Part shown: positions 44,554-53,954 of the stretch, one piece after another
How the letters are laid out: each line of letters opens with the position of its first letter
Position numbering within the stretch: the stretch's first letter is position 1
Source of the DNA: CAIYUC01 sp963682005
GTDB lineage: Bacteria > Bacteroidota > Bacteroidia > Bacteroidales > FEN-979
Direction of reading: 5' to 3'
Assembly (NCBI GenBank): GCA_963682005.1
Contig: OY820914.1
Span: 4,278,001 to 4,342,000, forward strand
Length of the DNA: 64,000 bases
Made by a program: the position numbers and the translations under genes
The notes under the pieces: generated by a model
Seen by the model: only the letters and a program-made list of their open reading frames with translations
Told to the model about the DNA's origin: nothing
Databases searched by the model: none

Positions 44554-44934
44554 TTAACCTTTCGTTGCCTTCTTTTTGTTTGCAACTGTCTTTTTTCTTC
44601 CCTTCCTGGTTCTTGCATTATTTTTCGTGCTCTGACCTCTGACCGGAAGTCCCTGGCGATGGCGAACACCACGGTAACAACCAATATCCATGAGTCGTTT
44701 TATGTTCATCTGAACTTCTGAGCGAAGAGCGCCTTCGACCTTGATATTTTCTGTGATGGTCGTACGGATCTTGTTCAGATCCTCGTCATTCCAGTCCTGG
44801 ACTTTCTTATTCCAGTCAACGCCGGCTTTCGTCAGTATTTTCTGGGCTGTACTGCGACCAATACCATAAATATATGTGAGGCCTATTTCACCCCTTTTCT
44901 GTTTAGGTAAATCGATACCTGCAATTCTGGCCAT
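44554..44934 (-). CDS. rpsM: 30S ribosomal protein S13
   Basis: 126 residues. MARIAGIDLPKQKRGEIGLTYIYGIG, then the helix-turn-helix-like body and RHRQGLPVRGQSTKNNARTRKG near the C-terminus. Contacts the head of the small subunit and the P-site tRNA. Confidence 0.98.
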   Translation of the reverse strand: MARIAGIDLPKQKRGEIGLTYIYGIGRSTAQKILTKAGVDWNKKVQDWNDEDLNKIRTTITENIKVEGALRSEVQMNIKRLMDIGCYRGVRHRQGLPVRGQSTKNNARTRKGRKKTVANKKKATKG

Positions 44935-44960
44935 ATGAATTTATTATTTGATTTGTTGTA

Positions 44961-45077
44961 TTAACCTTGTCTTTGTTTGAATTTCGGGTTCTTCTTGTTG
45001 ATGATATAAAGTTTCCCTTTTCTGCGTACGATCTTACAATCTGCAGATCTTTTCTTTATTGATGCTCTGACTTTCAT
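44961..45077 (-). CDS. rpmJ: 50S ribosomal protein L36 (zinc-free form)
   Basis: A 38-residue gene just after infA. The translation begins MKVRASIKKRSADCKIVRRK and ends PKFKQRQG. Only one of the four zinc ligands of classical L36 (Cys14) remains, the usual C-minus form, which does not need zinc. It lies in the correct position between infA and rpsM. Confidence 0.95.
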   Translation of the reverse strand: MKVRASIKKRSADCKIVRRKGKLYIINKKNPKFKQRQG

Positions 45078-45091
45078 TTTATCGAGATTTT

Positions 45092-45310
45092 CTATTGATA
45101 TCTGAATGTTATACGTCCTTTTGTAAGATCGTAGGGTGACATTTCGATTTTAACTCTGTCGCCGGGGAGGATTTTGATGTAATGCATCCTCATTTTCCCT
45201 GAAATGTGGGCTGTTATAACATGCCCGTTTTCCAGTTCCACCCGGAACATTGCGTTACCGAGGGATTCGACGACAGTACCATCTTGTTGAATTGACGTTT
45301 GTTTAGCCAT
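45092..45310 (-). CDS. infA: Translation initiation factor IF-1
   Basis: 72 residues of S1/OB-fold type: QDGTVVESLGNAMFRVELENG, HISGKMRMHYIKILPGDRV and ITFRYQ. Blocks the A site in initiation. It starts eight bases after map. Confidence 0.98.
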   Translation of the reverse strand: MAKQTSIQQDGTVVESLGNAMFRVELENGHVITAHISGKMRMHYIKILPGDRVKIEMSPYDLTKGRITFRYQ

Positions 45311-45318
45311 TATAACTC

Positions 45319-46098
45319 TTATATTTTGTTGGGTCCTAAAACTTCCTCGATGTACCTGAAGGTTGAAAGCACATCCGCTTTCTCCTTCCTGATCGCAACA
45401 GTCAGTTCATAATGTGCTGATGGTTGCCTGTCTGCCGTCCTGATGGTCCAGCCGTCCTTGGCCTGAACTATGTTCTTGGTCCCCAGGTTGATCATCGGCT
45501 CTATACAGATCGTCATTCCCTCCAACAGCTTCGGACCAGTTCCCCTTTTCCCGAAATTCGGAATGTCGGGTTTCTCGTGCAAATGTTTGCCAATCCCATG
45601 TCCCACCAGTTCGCGTACAACTGAAAAGTTGAACGATTCAACATAATCCTGTACCGCAGCACTGATATCTCCTACCCGTTTTCCTGCTACAGCCATTTCT
45701 ATTGCAAGAAAAAGCGATTCCTTGGTCTTTTTCAGCAAGTTCATCACGACCGGGTCAATTTCCCCGACAGCGAAGGTATATGCTGAATCACCGTAAAATC
45801 CTTTCCTGATGCTACCGCAATCAATCGAAACTATATCACCATTTTTAAGAACTCTCTCTCCCGGTATCCCGTGTACAATCTCCTCATTTATTGAAACACA
45901 AAGGGTACTTGGAAATCCATTATATCCTTTAAAACCCGGGTAAGCACCTTCTGAGGTCAAAAACTCCTCTGCAATCCTGTCAAGCTCAATGGTGGTTACA
46001 CCCGGTTCAATATATTTTGCAACTTCGGCAAGGGTTTTACTGACAATAACAGCATTTTCCCTCAGAATCTCTATATCTTCTTCACTCTTTATTTCCAT
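45319..46098 (-). CDS. map: Methionine aminopeptidase
   Basis: 259 residues, type I. Metal ligands are in NGDIVSIDCGSIRKGFYGDSA, GHGIGKHLHEKPDIP and the ICIEPMINLG region. Removes N-terminal Met from new proteins. Located between secY and infA, a common arrangement. Confidence 0.97.
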   Translation of the reverse strand: MEIKSEEDIEILRENAVIVSKTLAEVAKYIEPGVTTIELDRIAEEFLTSEGAYPGFKGYNGFPSTLCVSINEEIVHGIPGERVLKNGDIVSIDCGSIRKGFYGDSAYTFAVGEIDPVVMNLLKKTKESLFLAIEMAVAGKRVGDISAAVQDYVESFNFSVVRELVGHGIGKHLHEKPDIPNFGKRGTGPKLLEGMTICIEPMINLGTKNIVQAKDGWTIRTADRQPSAHYELTVAIRKEKADVLSTFRYIEEVLGPNKI

Positions 46099-46115
46099 TC
46101 AATATCTCAGCGATT

Positions 46116-47483
46116 TTATCCGGTCATGCTGTAAGCAGAACGGCCTTTTATCCTGCCTGATTTTGTTAATCCGTCATAATGCCTCATCAGAAGATGACTT
46201 TCTATCTGCTGCAATGTATCAAGAACGACACCTACCAGGATCAGCAGGGAGGTACCGCCATAGAATTGGGCAAATTGCGTATTCACTCCCCATAATCTTA
46301 CGAAAGCCGGCATAATTGCAACGAATCCCAGGAATATGGATCCCGGTAATGTAATTCTCGACATCACATTGTCAATAAATTCAGCAGTTTTCTTTCCGGG
46401 TTTAACACCAGGAATAAACCCGCCATTCTTCTTCATGTCTTCTGCCATCTGATTCGGGTTTACCGTGATAGCCGTATAGAAATATGTGAAAAGGATGATC
46501 AGGATAAAGAATGTAATGTTGTAGGCAAAACTGTTAAAATCAGTAAATACCCGTGCAATACCGGTCAGTGTATCGGAGTTCGCGAAACCGGCCAATGTCA
46601 AAGGCAGGAACATGATAGCCTGGGCAAAGATGATGGGCATAACCCCTGCAGCATTGACCTTTAATGGAATATACTGCCTGACTCCGCCGTATTGTTTGTT
46701 ACCCACGATACGTTTGGCATACTGAACGGGGATCCTCCGTGTTCCCTGGACAAGAAGGATCGTCACAAGGATCACAAACACCAGGAATGCAAGTTCAACG
46801 ACAAACACAACAAGTCCGCCACCTTTTTGTTCCATTCTTGAAACAAGTTCGCCGAATAATGCGAATGGCAAACGTGCCATGATACCAACCATGATGATCA
46901 GCGAAATACCATTTCCAATTCCTTTATCCGTGATCCTTTCTCCAAGCCACATAATGAACATGGATCCTGCGGTCAGCATGACGATGGAAGAAATCCCGAA
47001 AAATGAGAATATGGTATGGTGTAGAACATTCGGGTTGAAGGGTGTGATCGCCTCCGGAGGAAGCTGCGATACAAGGTTTGCAATATAACCCGGGGACTGG
47101 AAAATCAGGATGATCACCGTAAGATAGCGGGTGATCTGGTTGATCTTTTTCCTGCCGCTTTCTCCTTCTTTCTGCAGTTTCTGGAAATAGGGTATGGCCA
47201 TTCCTAACAACTGGACGACGATGGAGGCCGAGATATAAGGCATGATCCCAAGGGCAAATACCGAAGCGTTCGAAAAGGCTCCTCCCGAAAACATGTTGAG
47301 CAATCCGAGAAGACCGCTCTTGGTCTGGTTTTGCAGGGCTGTGAGCATGGCGGGATCGACACCCGGAAGCACCACATATGCACCAAACCGATAAATCAGA
47401 ATTATACCGAGGGTGTAAAGTATCCTTTTACGAAGATCTTCGATCTTATATATATTCCGAAGAGTCTGAATCAGCTTTTTCAT
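46116..47483 (-). CDS. secY: Preprotein translocase subunit SecY
   Basis: 455 residues, ten membrane segments. GIMPYISASIVVQLL, the plug region and RRIPVQYAKRIVG loop are clear. Central channel of Sec export. Follows rplO as in most bacteria. Confidence 0.98.
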   Translation of the reverse strand: MKKLIQTLRNIYKIEDLRKRILYTLGIILIYRFGAYVVLPGVDPAMLTALQNQTKSGLLGLLNMFSGGAFSNASVFALGIMPYISASIVVQLLGMAIPYFQKLQKEGESGRKKINQITRYLTVIILIFQSPGYIANLVSQLPPEAITPFNPNVLHHTIFSFFGISSIVMLTAGSMFIMWLGERITDKGIGNGISLIIMVGIMARLPFALFGELVSRMEQKGGGLVVFVVELAFLVFVILVTILLVQGTRRIPVQYAKRIVGNKQYGGVRQYIPLKVNAAGVMPIIFAQAIMFLPLTLAGFANSDTLTGIARVFTDFNSFAYNITFFILIILFTYFYTAITVNPNQMAEDMKKNGGFIPGVKPGKKTAEFIDNVMSRITLPGSIFLGFVAIMPAFVRLWGVNTQFAQFYGGTSLLILVGVVLDTLQQIESHLLMRHYDGLTKSGRIKGRSAYSMTG

Positions 47484-47493
47484 TCAAAACTTT

Positions 47494-47940
47494 TTAAATT
47501 GTGTTCGCAATACCACCTATTGCTTCAATTGCTTTCTTTGCAGATGCTGAGAATCCATGTGCAGTGATCTCCAGCTTTGCTTTCAATTCACCTCTCCCAA
47601 GGATCTTGATCAGGTCATTCTTGGATGCATATCCGCTTTTTGCAAGAACTTCCGGCGTGATCACGGTTAATCCTTCCTTATCAGCAATAACCTGTAAAAC
47701 ATCCAGATTGATCCCTTTATATTCTTTGCGATTGAAATTCGTAAAACCGTATTTCGGGACCCTTCTGACAAGAGACATCTGGCCTCCTTCATATCCGACT
47801 TTCTTCGAATACCCGGACCTTGATTGTGCACCTTTATGACCTCTTGTGGATGTTCCGCCTCTTCCAGAACCTTGTCCTCGTCCTATTCTCTTAGGTTTTT
47901 TGGTAGAACCTTTAGCTGGTTTGAGATTACTTAAATCCAT
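47494..47940 (-). CDS. rplO: 50S ribosomal protein L15
   Basis: 148 residues with the Gly-Arg-rich N-terminus (GRGQGSGRGGTSTRGHKGAQ) and MSLVRRVPKYGFTN. Standard place between rpmD and secY. Confidence 0.98.
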   Translation of the reverse strand: MDLSNLKPAKGSTKKPKRIGRGQGSGRGGTSTRGHKGAQSRSGYSKKVGYEGGQMSLVRRVPKYGFTNFNRKEYKGINLDVLQVIADKEGLTVITPEVLAKSGYASKNDLIKILGRGELKAKLEITAHGFSASAKKAIEAIGGIANTI

Positions 47941-47987
47941 TTTATATCTGTTTTTCTTTATGAATAACCGGGTGAATTTCTCCTGTG

Positions 47988-48167
47988 TTAAATGTCTTCA
48001 ACATTAACAAGGTGTTTCACCTTATTTACCATACCAAGGATCTGTGGCGTAGCTTCGTGCTCGACAGAGTGGTGCATCTTCCTGATGCCTAAAGCTTCCA
48101 GTGTCCTTTTTTGCCTCAAAGGCCTGCCGATGCCGCTTCGGACCTGTGTTATTTTAATTTTTTTCAT
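47988..48167 (-). CDS. rpmD: 50S ribosomal protein L30
   Basis: A 59-residue gene between rpsE and rplO. Translation starts MKKIKITQVRSGIGRPLRQK and ends VKHLVNVEDI; the L30 pattern of RSGIG...TLEALGIRKMHHSV is clear. Short overlaps with neighbours are absent; it starts about 31 bp after rpsE ends. Confidence 0.95.
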   Translation of the reverse strand: MKKIKITQVRSGIGRPLRQKRTLEALGIRKMHHSVEHEATPQILGMVNKVKHLVNVEDI

Positions 48168-48197
48168 TGTTCAGCCGGATTAATGATTCAACAATTG

Positions 48198-48716
48198 TTA
48201 ACCGTTAAAAACTCTGCTCAGCTCGATGCCACGTAATTGTGAGATCGTGTGAGGATCTCTCATCTTAACAAGCGCATTGATGGTTGCTTTTACCACACTG
48301 TGAGGGTTTGATGACCCTTTGGATTTTGCAAGCACATCTTTCACGCCGACACTTTCAAGCACGGCACGCATGGCACCACCTGCAATAACTCCCGTTCCGG
48401 GTGCAGCAGGCTTCAGGTACACAAGGGCGCCTGAATACTTTCCAAGCTGATCGTGAGGGATCGTACCTTTAAGGATCGGAACCTTGATCAGGTTCTTCTT
48501 GGCATCATCAATGCCCTTGGCGATGGCCGCTGTTACTTCTTTGGCTTTTCCAAGACCATAACCAACAACGCCGTTCTCGTTTCCGACAACCACAATGGCA
48601 GAAAAACTGAATGTTCTCCCCCCTTTCGTCACCTTGGTTACCCTCTGGATGCTGACCAGCCGGTCCTTAAATTCAATTTCGCTTGATTTTACTCTTTTTA
48701 CGTTAACGTTTGTCAT
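48198..48716 (-). CDS. rpsE: 30S ribosomal protein S5
   Basis: 172 residues. DRLVSIQRVTKVTKGGRTFS, GYGLGKAKEVTAAI and KSKGSSNPHSVVKATINAL are diagnostic. Involved in decoding accuracy and mRNA entry. Confidence 0.98.
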   Translation of the reverse strand: MTNVNVKRVKSSEIEFKDRLVSIQRVTKVTKGGRTFSFSAIVVVGNENGVVGYGLGKAKEVTAAIAKGIDDAKKNLIKVPILKGTIPHDQLGKYSGALVYLKPAAPGTGVIAGGAMRAVLESVGVKDVLAKSKGSSNPHSVVKATINALVKMRDPHTISQLRGIELSRVFNG

Positions 48717-48722
48717 ATCTTA

Positions 48723-49085
48723 TTAAAATTTCAGGCCTCCCTCCCTGGCTGCTTCAGCCAAAGATTTAACCCTGCCATGATACAAATAACCATTCCGATC
48801 AAAAACTACATTGGTGATCCCTGCCTGGGTTGCTTTCTCCGCGATCAGTTTGCCAACAAGGCGAGACTTCTCGATTTTCGTTCCCTTCTGGGTTTTGAAT
48901 TCATCACCCTGAGATGATGCTGCAACCATGGTCTTTCCGCTGAGATCGTCAATAAGCTGGACATAGATCTCTTTGTTGCTTCTGAAGACAGTCATACGCG
49001 GCCGTTCGGTAGTTCCCTGAACGATTTTGCGGACCCTCATCTTGATCCTGACTCTCCTGAATTCTTTCTTACTTTTAATTGCCAT
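48723..49085 (-). CDS. rplR: 50S ribosomal protein L18
   Basis: 120 residues; ERPRMTVFRSNKEIYVQLIDD and VVFDRNGYLYHGRVKSLAEAAREGG. Binds 5S rRNA. Confidence 0.97.
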   Translation of the reverse strand: MAIKSKKEFRRVRIKMRVRKIVQGTTERPRMTVFRSNKEIYVQLIDDLSGKTMVAASSQGDEFKTQKGTKIEKSRLVGKLIAEKATQAGITNVVFDRNGYLYHGRVKSLAEAAREGGLKF

Positions 49086-49145
49086 TGTATTATTTGGTAT
49101 TTAGATGTACATCTTTTCAGATTCCGGCTATCCCGGGTTACCTTT

Positions 49146-49703
49146 TTACTGACTTGCTGCAGATTTACCGGCCTTCTTCTTGATCTCTTCACCCATAAAC
49201 CGGATTCCTTTGCCCTTATATGGTTCAGGTTTTCTTAACGACCTGATCTTTGCTGCAATTTGTCCAACGAGCTGCTTATCAATCGATTTGAGAATGATCG
49301 TATTGTTCTTCCCTCTTTCTGCTGTGGTTTCAAATGTTACTTCCTTCGGCAGTTCAAATACAATATTGTGCGAATACCCGAGAGCAAGCTCAAGAAGGCC
49401 ATCTTTTGTTGCAGCTTTATACCCAACACCAACCAGTTCCTGCACAATGGTATACCCTTCATTAACACCTTTCACCATATTTGAAAGAAGTGACCGGTAT
49501 AATCCGTGCTTTGACCTGTCGTCTTTCTCATTTGTATTACGGCTTACGACAAGGTTCGTTCCTTCAACTTTTACATTGATCTTCGGGTCTACCTGTTGTT
49601 TCAGTTCCCCCAGTTTACCTTTTACGGTGACCAGGTTTGATTCGGAAACATTGATCTTCACTCCATCCGGTATCGGAATCGGTAATTTACCTATTCTTGA
49701 CAT
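49146..49703 (-). CDS. rplF: 50S ribosomal protein L6
   Basis: 185 residues; MSRIGKLPIPIPDGV start, GYSHNIVFELP and the C-terminal RSLRKPEPYKGKGIRF. Binds near the sarcin-ricin region. Confidence 0.98.
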   Translation of the reverse strand: MSRIGKLPIPIPDGVKINVSESNLVTVKGKLGELKQQVDPKINVKVEGTNLVVSRNTNEKDDRSKHGLYRSLLSNMVKGVNEGYTIVQELVGVGYKAATKDGLLELALGYSHNIVFELPKEVTFETTAERGKNNTIILKSIDKQLVGQIAAKIRSLRKPEPYKGKGIRFMGEEIKKKAGKSAASQ

Positions 49704-49718
49704 ATTACTTTTCTCCTT

Positions 49719-50117
49719 TTAACTGATGTAACATAAAATCTCTCCGCCAATTTTCTTGGTCCGGGCTTCCTTATCGGTCATAACGCCCTGTGATGTAGAA
49801 ATGACAGCAATCCCAAGCCCGTTAAGAACCCTGGGAAGTTTACCTGCATCAGCGTATTTCCTCAAGCCAGGTTTGCTTATCCTCTCCAGGGAGTTGATGG
49901 CGGATATTTTTGTGACCGGATGATACTTCAGGGCGATCTTAATGAGCCCCGGTTTTTTCTCTTCCTCGAACTTATAGTTCAGGATATATCCTTTCTCAAA
50001 GAGAATTTTTGTTATTTCTTTCTTCATTGTTGAAGCGGGAATCTCTACAATCCGGTGGTTAGCCATGACGGCATTCCTGATTCTCGTCAAATAATCTGCA
50101 ATTGGATCCGTAACCAT
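49719..50117 (-). CDS. rpsH: 30S ribosomal protein S8
   Basis: 132 residues; DYLTRIRNAVMANHRIVEIPAS, and GLGIAVISTSQGVMTDKEAR at the C-terminus. Primary 16S-binding protein and known operon regulator in other bacteria. Confidence 0.98.
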   Translation of the reverse strand: MVTDPIADYLTRIRNAVMANHRIVEIPASTMKKEITKILFEKGYILNYKFEEEKKPGLIKIALKYHPVTKISAINSLERISKPGLRKYADAGKLPRVLNGLGIAVISTSQGVMTDKEARTKKIGGEILCYIS

Positions 50118-50183
50118 TTTCCTTTATTTCTTTTTGTTATATTTTTCTGTTAGTGAGCACTCTTCGAATGCTGTTAACAATTT

Positions 50184-50453
50184 TTACCAGCTGGCCTTTC
50201 TTACACCAGGGATTAGCCCTTTCACAGCCATTTCCCTGAAATTGATACGGGAAATTCCAAAGGTTCTCATGTACCCTTTTGGCCGTCCTGTAAGTTTGCA
50301 ACGGTTATGCAGTCTTACGGGTGATGCATTCTTGGGAAGTTTCTGAAGACCAATATAGTCGCCCGCTTCTTTGAGTGCTTTTCTGCGCTCTGCATATTGC
50401 GCGACCATTTTCTCTCTTTTCCGTTCCCTGGCCTTGATAGATTCTTTTGCCAT
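50184..50453 (-). CDS. rpsN: 30S ribosomal protein S14 (zinc-free form)
   Basis: 89 residues; KARERKREKMVAQYAERR, NRCKLTGRPKGYMRTFGISR and a single Cys, so it is the long zinc-free type. Head of the small subunit. Confidence 0.98.
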   Translation of the reverse strand: MAKESIKARERKREKMVAQYAERRKALKEAGDYIGLQKLPKNASPVRLHNRCKLTGRPKGYMRTFGISRINFREMAVKGLIPGVRKASW

Positions 50454-50456
50454 AGT

Positions 50457-51008
50457 TTATTTTGTTTTAAAAGGTATTCCAAATTCTTTCAGTAAAGCAT
50501 AGGCTTCCCTGTCGTTGCGGGCAGAGGTCACAAAAGTGATATCCATCCCGTTGATCCTTGCCACCTTGTCGATATCGATTTCCGGGAAAATGATCTGCTC
50601 GGGAATTCCAAGGGTATAATTCCCTTTTCCATCAAATCCTTTATCATTGATCCCCCTGAAGTCACGGATACGTGGAATTGCAACAGAAATAAGCCTGTCA
50701 AGAAATTCATACATCTTGTCGCCGCGAAGGGTAACCCTGACACCGATGGCCATTCCTTTTCTCAGCTTAAAGTTGGAGATATCTTTCTTTGACTTGGTTG
50801 CAACAGCTTTCTGTCCGGAGACCATAGTCATTTCATTAACGCCGCTGTCAATATGTTTACGGTCGGTAATTGCAACTCCCAAACCCTGGTTCAGGCATAC
50901 TTTCATGATCCGGGGAACCTGCATTGTACTCTTGAATTGGAACTGCGTCATTAAGGCAGGAACAATTTCCGTAAGGTATTTTTCTCTTAATCTAGGTTTG
51001 TAAGTCAT
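50457..51008 (-). CDS. rplE: 50S ribosomal protein L5
   Basis: 183 residues; GQKAVATKSKKDISNFKLRKG, RIRDFRGINDKGFDGKGNY and GMDITFVTSARNDREAYALL. 5S rRNA binder. Overlaps rplX by one base. Confidence 0.98.
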   Translation of the reverse strand: MTYKPRLREKYLTEIVPALMTQFQFKSTMQVPRIMKVCLNQGLGVAITDRKHIDSGVNEMTMVSGQKAVATKSKKDISNFKLRKGMAIGVRVTLRGDKMYEFLDRLISVAIPRIRDFRGINDKGFDGKGNYTLGIPEQIIFPEIDIDKVARINGMDITFVTSARNDREAYALLKEFGIPFKTK

Positions 51009-51331
51009 TATTTTATCACCTCCCCTGATTTTTTAGAATAACGAACCGATTTATCTTTCTTGGCATCCATTTTTCTTCCTGTTCTGGCTGGTTTACCTGA
51101 TGAATCGATGACCATCAGATTGGAAATATGAACAGCAGCTTCTTTTTTAATGATGCCACCCTGGGGGCTTTTTGCATTCGGCTTCGTATGTTTGGAAACC
51201 ATGTTTACCCCTTCAACAATGGCCAGTTGCTTGTCGATGAACATATCCAGCACTTTTCCCTGCTGACCTTTTGAGTCGCCGGCAATGACCATGACCATGT
51301 CGCCTTTCCGTATATGTAGTTTCTTTTGCAT
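51008..51331 (-). CDS. rplX: 50S ribosomal protein L24
   Basis: 107 residues; KOW-type start HIRKGDMVMVIAGDSKGQQG and EGVNMVSKHTKPNAKSPQGG. Assembly initiator of the large subunit. Confidence 0.97.
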   Translation of the reverse strand: MQKKLHIRKGDMVMVIAGDSKGQQGKVLDMFIDKQLAIVEGVNMVSKHTKPNAKSPQGGIIKKEAAVHISNLMVIDSSGKPARTGRKMDAKKDKSVRYSKKSGEVIK

Positions 51332-51349
51332 AATAGATTGAGTATTTAC

Positions 51350-51718
51350 TTAAAGCACTTCAGGTGCCAAAGAAATAATTTTCATGAATTGTTTTTCTCT
51401 TAATTCCCTTGCAACCGGTCCGAAGATACGGGTTCCGATCATTTCACCTGCGCTGTTCAGAAGGACGACTGCATTGTCATCGAAGCGGATGTATGAACCG
51501 TCGTTGCGGCGTATTTCCTTTTTCGTTCTGACAACCACTGCTTTTGAGACAGTTCCTTTCTTGATATTGCCTGAAGGGATAGCATTTTTCACCGTAACGA
51601 TGATCTTGTCGCCGATCGTTGCGTATCTTTTCCTGGTTCCGCCGAGAACTTTGATGCAGAGCACCTCTTTTGCCCCGCTGTTATCGGCAACTGTAAGTCT
51701 TGATTCTTGTTGTACCAT
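51350..51718 (-). CDS. rplN: 50S ribosomal protein L14
   Basis: 122 residues; MVQQESRLTVADNSGAKEVL and IFGPVARELREKQFMKIISLAPEVL. Sits at the subunit interface. Highly conserved. Confidence 0.98.
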   Translation of the reverse strand: MVQQESRLTVADNSGAKEVLCIKVLGGTRKRYATIGDKIIVTVKNAIPSGNIKKGTVSKAVVVRTKKEIRRNDGSYIRFDDNAVVLLNSAGEMIGTRIFGPVARELREKQFMKIISLAPEVL

Positions 51719-51720
51719 GG

Positions 51721-51978
51721 CTATTTAACCTTTTCTATAATTTCGACAAGTCTCCAACATTTATTTTTGCTGAGGGGTTTTGTTTCTGCAATTCTTACTT
51801 TATCCCCTTCGCTGCATTCGTTTTTTTCGTCATGGGTCAAAAAGCGTGAGGACTTCTTTACGAATTTCCCGTATTTCGGGTGCTTCACTCTTCTCTCAAC
51901 TTCAACAGTGACGGACTTTTCCATCTTGTTGCTGACCACAATGCCGATTTTTTCCTTTCTGAGTTTTCTGGTTTCCAT
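51721..51978 (-). CDS. rpsQ: 30S ribosomal protein S17
   Basis: 85 residues; RKEKIGIVVSNKMEKSVTVE and KSSRFLTHDEKNECSEGDKV. OB-fold protein of the body; two bases from rplN. Confidence 0.97.
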   Translation of the reverse strand: METRKLRKEKIGIVVSNKMEKSVTVEVERRVKHPKYGKFVKKSSRFLTHDEKNECSEGDKVRIAETKPLSKNKCWRLVEIIEKVK

Positions 51979-51985
51979 TTTTTTA

Positions 51986-52207
51986 CTATTTTATGATCCC
52001 CTTTGTTTTATTTTCCCCTTTGAGAACCCGAGTTCTCAATTCTGTCTGAAGGCGTGCAATGGTTTTCCTGTACGTCTTGATCTTATTCGGGTTTTCCAGT
52101 GGTGAAACGGCATGGTTGAGCTTTAGCTTGATAAGCTGTTTTTTTTCCTCATCCAAACGTTCGAGGATTTCACTGGTCGTTAATTCTCTGATGACTTTCT
52201 GTTCCAT
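51986..52207 (-). CDS. rpmC: 50S ribosomal protein L29
   Basis: 73 residues; IRELTTSEILERLDEEKKQL and a helical hairpin with NPNKIKTYRKTIARLQTEL. Located near the tunnel exit. Confidence 0.96.
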   Translation of the reverse strand: MEQKVIRELTTSEILERLDEEKKQLIKLKLNHAVSPLENPNKIKTYRKTIARLQTELRTRVLKGENKTKGIIK

Positions 52208-52247
52208 TTTTCAGTAAGGAGATTTACTATTTTGTTTTTCCTGATTA

Positions 52248-52676
52248 TTATACGCTGGCTTCCTCAAAATCTCTCCGGACAATTGTTTTTGTCATAACCG
52301 GCAGTTTCTGGGCACCAAGGCGTAATGCTTCCTTTGCAATTTCCAGAGTGACACCTTCAATTTCAAACATGATCCGTCCTGGAGTTACACGGGCCACAAA
52401 GTATTCTGGTGCACCTTTTCCTTTACCCATCCTGACTTCAGCAGGTTTTTTCGTAACAGGCTTGTCGGGGAAGATGCGGATCCATAGCTGGCCTTCACGC
52501 TTCATATGACGTGTGATAGCCTGACGGGCTGATTCAATCTGCCTGCCTGTGATCCAGGCTTCTTCCAGGGTTTTAATCCCAAATGAGCCGAATGCTAACT
52601 CGTGGCCCCGCTGGGCATTTCCTTTCATCTTGCCCTTCTGTTGCTTCCTGTACTTGGTTTTCTTAGGTTGTAACAT
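52248..52676 (-). CDS. rplP: 50S ribosomal protein L16
   Basis: 142 residues; MLQPKKTKYRKQQKGKMKGN start and PVTKKPAEVRMGKGKGAPEY. Organises the A-site region. Confidence 0.98.
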   Translation of the reverse strand: MLQPKKTKYRKQQKGKMKGNAQRGHELAFGSFGIKTLEEAWITGRQIESARQAITRHMKREGQLWIRIFPDKPVTKKPAEVRMGKGKGAPEYFVARVTPGRIMFEIEGVTLEIAKEALRLGAQKLPVMTKTIVRRDFEEASV

Positions 52677-52712
52677 TCTTTATGCTGTTAAAGAGTTTTC
52701 TTAATTCTATGC

Positions 52713-53465
52713 TTATTTCCTTCCTCTGGGTTTGCCACGGCCGCGATCCCTGTCCCTGTCGCCTTTGGGATGCATTGGTCCGCCTCCGCTACCTGATGGT
52801 TTCAGTTTCATTCCTGCTGCTGCGGGCATCAAATCAGGTCTTCCGTAAATTTCGCCTTTGCAGATCCATACTTTTATACCGATCCTGCCGTAGGTTGTGT
52901 GAGCCTCATGTGTGGCATAATCAATGTCGGCGCGAAACGTATGCAATGGAATACGGCCTTCTTTATATTGCTCGCGGCGTGCCATTTCAGCTCCGCCCAA
53001 ACGACCGGAAATCTGGCATTTGATACCTTCCGCACCGATCCTCATCGCTGATGCGATGGAAGTCTTGATAGCACGCCTGTAGGAAATCCTGCCTTCGATC
53101 TGGCTTGCAATGGTACCTGCAACAATCACCGCATCAAGTTCAGGTCTTTTTATTTCGGAAATATTGATCTGGATCTCTTTTTTTGTGATCTTCTTCAATT
53201 CTTCCTTCAGCTTGTCCACTTCCTGTCCGCCTTTTCCGATGATAATACCCGGCCGGGCCGTATGAATGGTAACCGTAACAAGCTTCAGCGTCCGTTCGAT
53301 AACAATCTTGGAGATACCTGCCTTGGACAAACGGGCATGAAGGTATTTACGGATCTGGTCATCTTCAATAAGCTTGTTTTCAAAGTTCTTGCCACCGTAC
53401 CAGTTGGAATCCCATCCGCGGATGATACCTAACCTGTTAGCAATTGGATTTGTCTTTTGTCCCAT
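52713..53465 (-). CDS. rpsC: 30S ribosomal protein S3
   Basis: 250 residues; MGQKTNPIANRLGIIRGWDS, KH motif PGIIIGKGGQEVDKL and GRIGIKVWICKGEIYG, with a basic Gly-Arg-rich tail. Forms the mRNA entry site. Confidence 0.98.
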   Translation of the reverse strand: MGQKTNPIANRLGIIRGWDSNWYGGKNFENKLIEDDQIRKYLHARLSKAGISKIVIERTLKLVTVTIHTARPGIIIGKGGQEVDKLKEELKKITKKEIQINISEIKRPELDAVIVAGTIASQIEGRISYRRAIKTSIASAMRIGAEGIKCQISGRLGGAEMARREQYKEGRIPLHTFRADIDYATHEAHTTYGRIGIKVWICKGEIYGRPDLMPAAAGMKLKPSGSGGGPMHPKGDRDRDRGRGKPRGRK

Positions 53466-53491
53466 TAATATCTGATTTTTTATTCTGGAAT

Positions 53492-53938
53492 TTATTCTTT
53501 TGTTTCTTTTGTTACCTCTGTGGTAGCTTCTTCAACCATAGCTTTATTCCTGCTATCGATGATCAGGGTTACATGGTTCGAACGTTTCCTGATCCGGTGT
53601 GCACGGCCTTGCGGAGCAGTTCTGATTCTTTTCAGCATCCGTCCGCCATCAACGTGGATCTCCTTTACGAACAGATCGCTGTCTTCAATCCTGACACCTT
53701 CATTCTTGGCCTGCCAGTTTGCAATGGCAGACAGCAACAACTTCCGTAATTTTTCCGACGCCTGTGCAGAACTGTTCTTCAACTGATGTAAAGCGAGTTC
53801 TACTTTTTTCCCCCTGATCATATCTGCAATCAGTCTCGTCTTCCGCGGAGAGGTCGGGCAGTTGTTCAGCTTTGCGAAATAGAGGGTTTTCTTTTCCTCT
53901 TTGCGCTTTTCAGCCCTGGTGCGACTTTTTACTCCCAT
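53492..53938 (-). CDS. rplV: 50S ribosomal protein L22
   Basis: 148 residues; NNCPTSPRKTRLIADMIRGK and APQGRAHRIRKRSNHVTLII. Lines the exit tunnel. A slightly extended charged N- and C-terminus. Confidence 0.98.
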   Translation of the reverse strand: MGVKSRTRAEKRKEEKKTLYFAKLNNCPTSPRKTRLIADMIRGKKVELALHQLKNSSAQASEKLRKLLLSAIANWQAKNEGVRIEDSDLFVKEIHVDGGRMLKRIRTAPQGRAHRIRKRSNHVTLIIDSRNKAMVEEATTEVTKETKE

Positions 53939-53954
53939 AATACCTATAGATTAT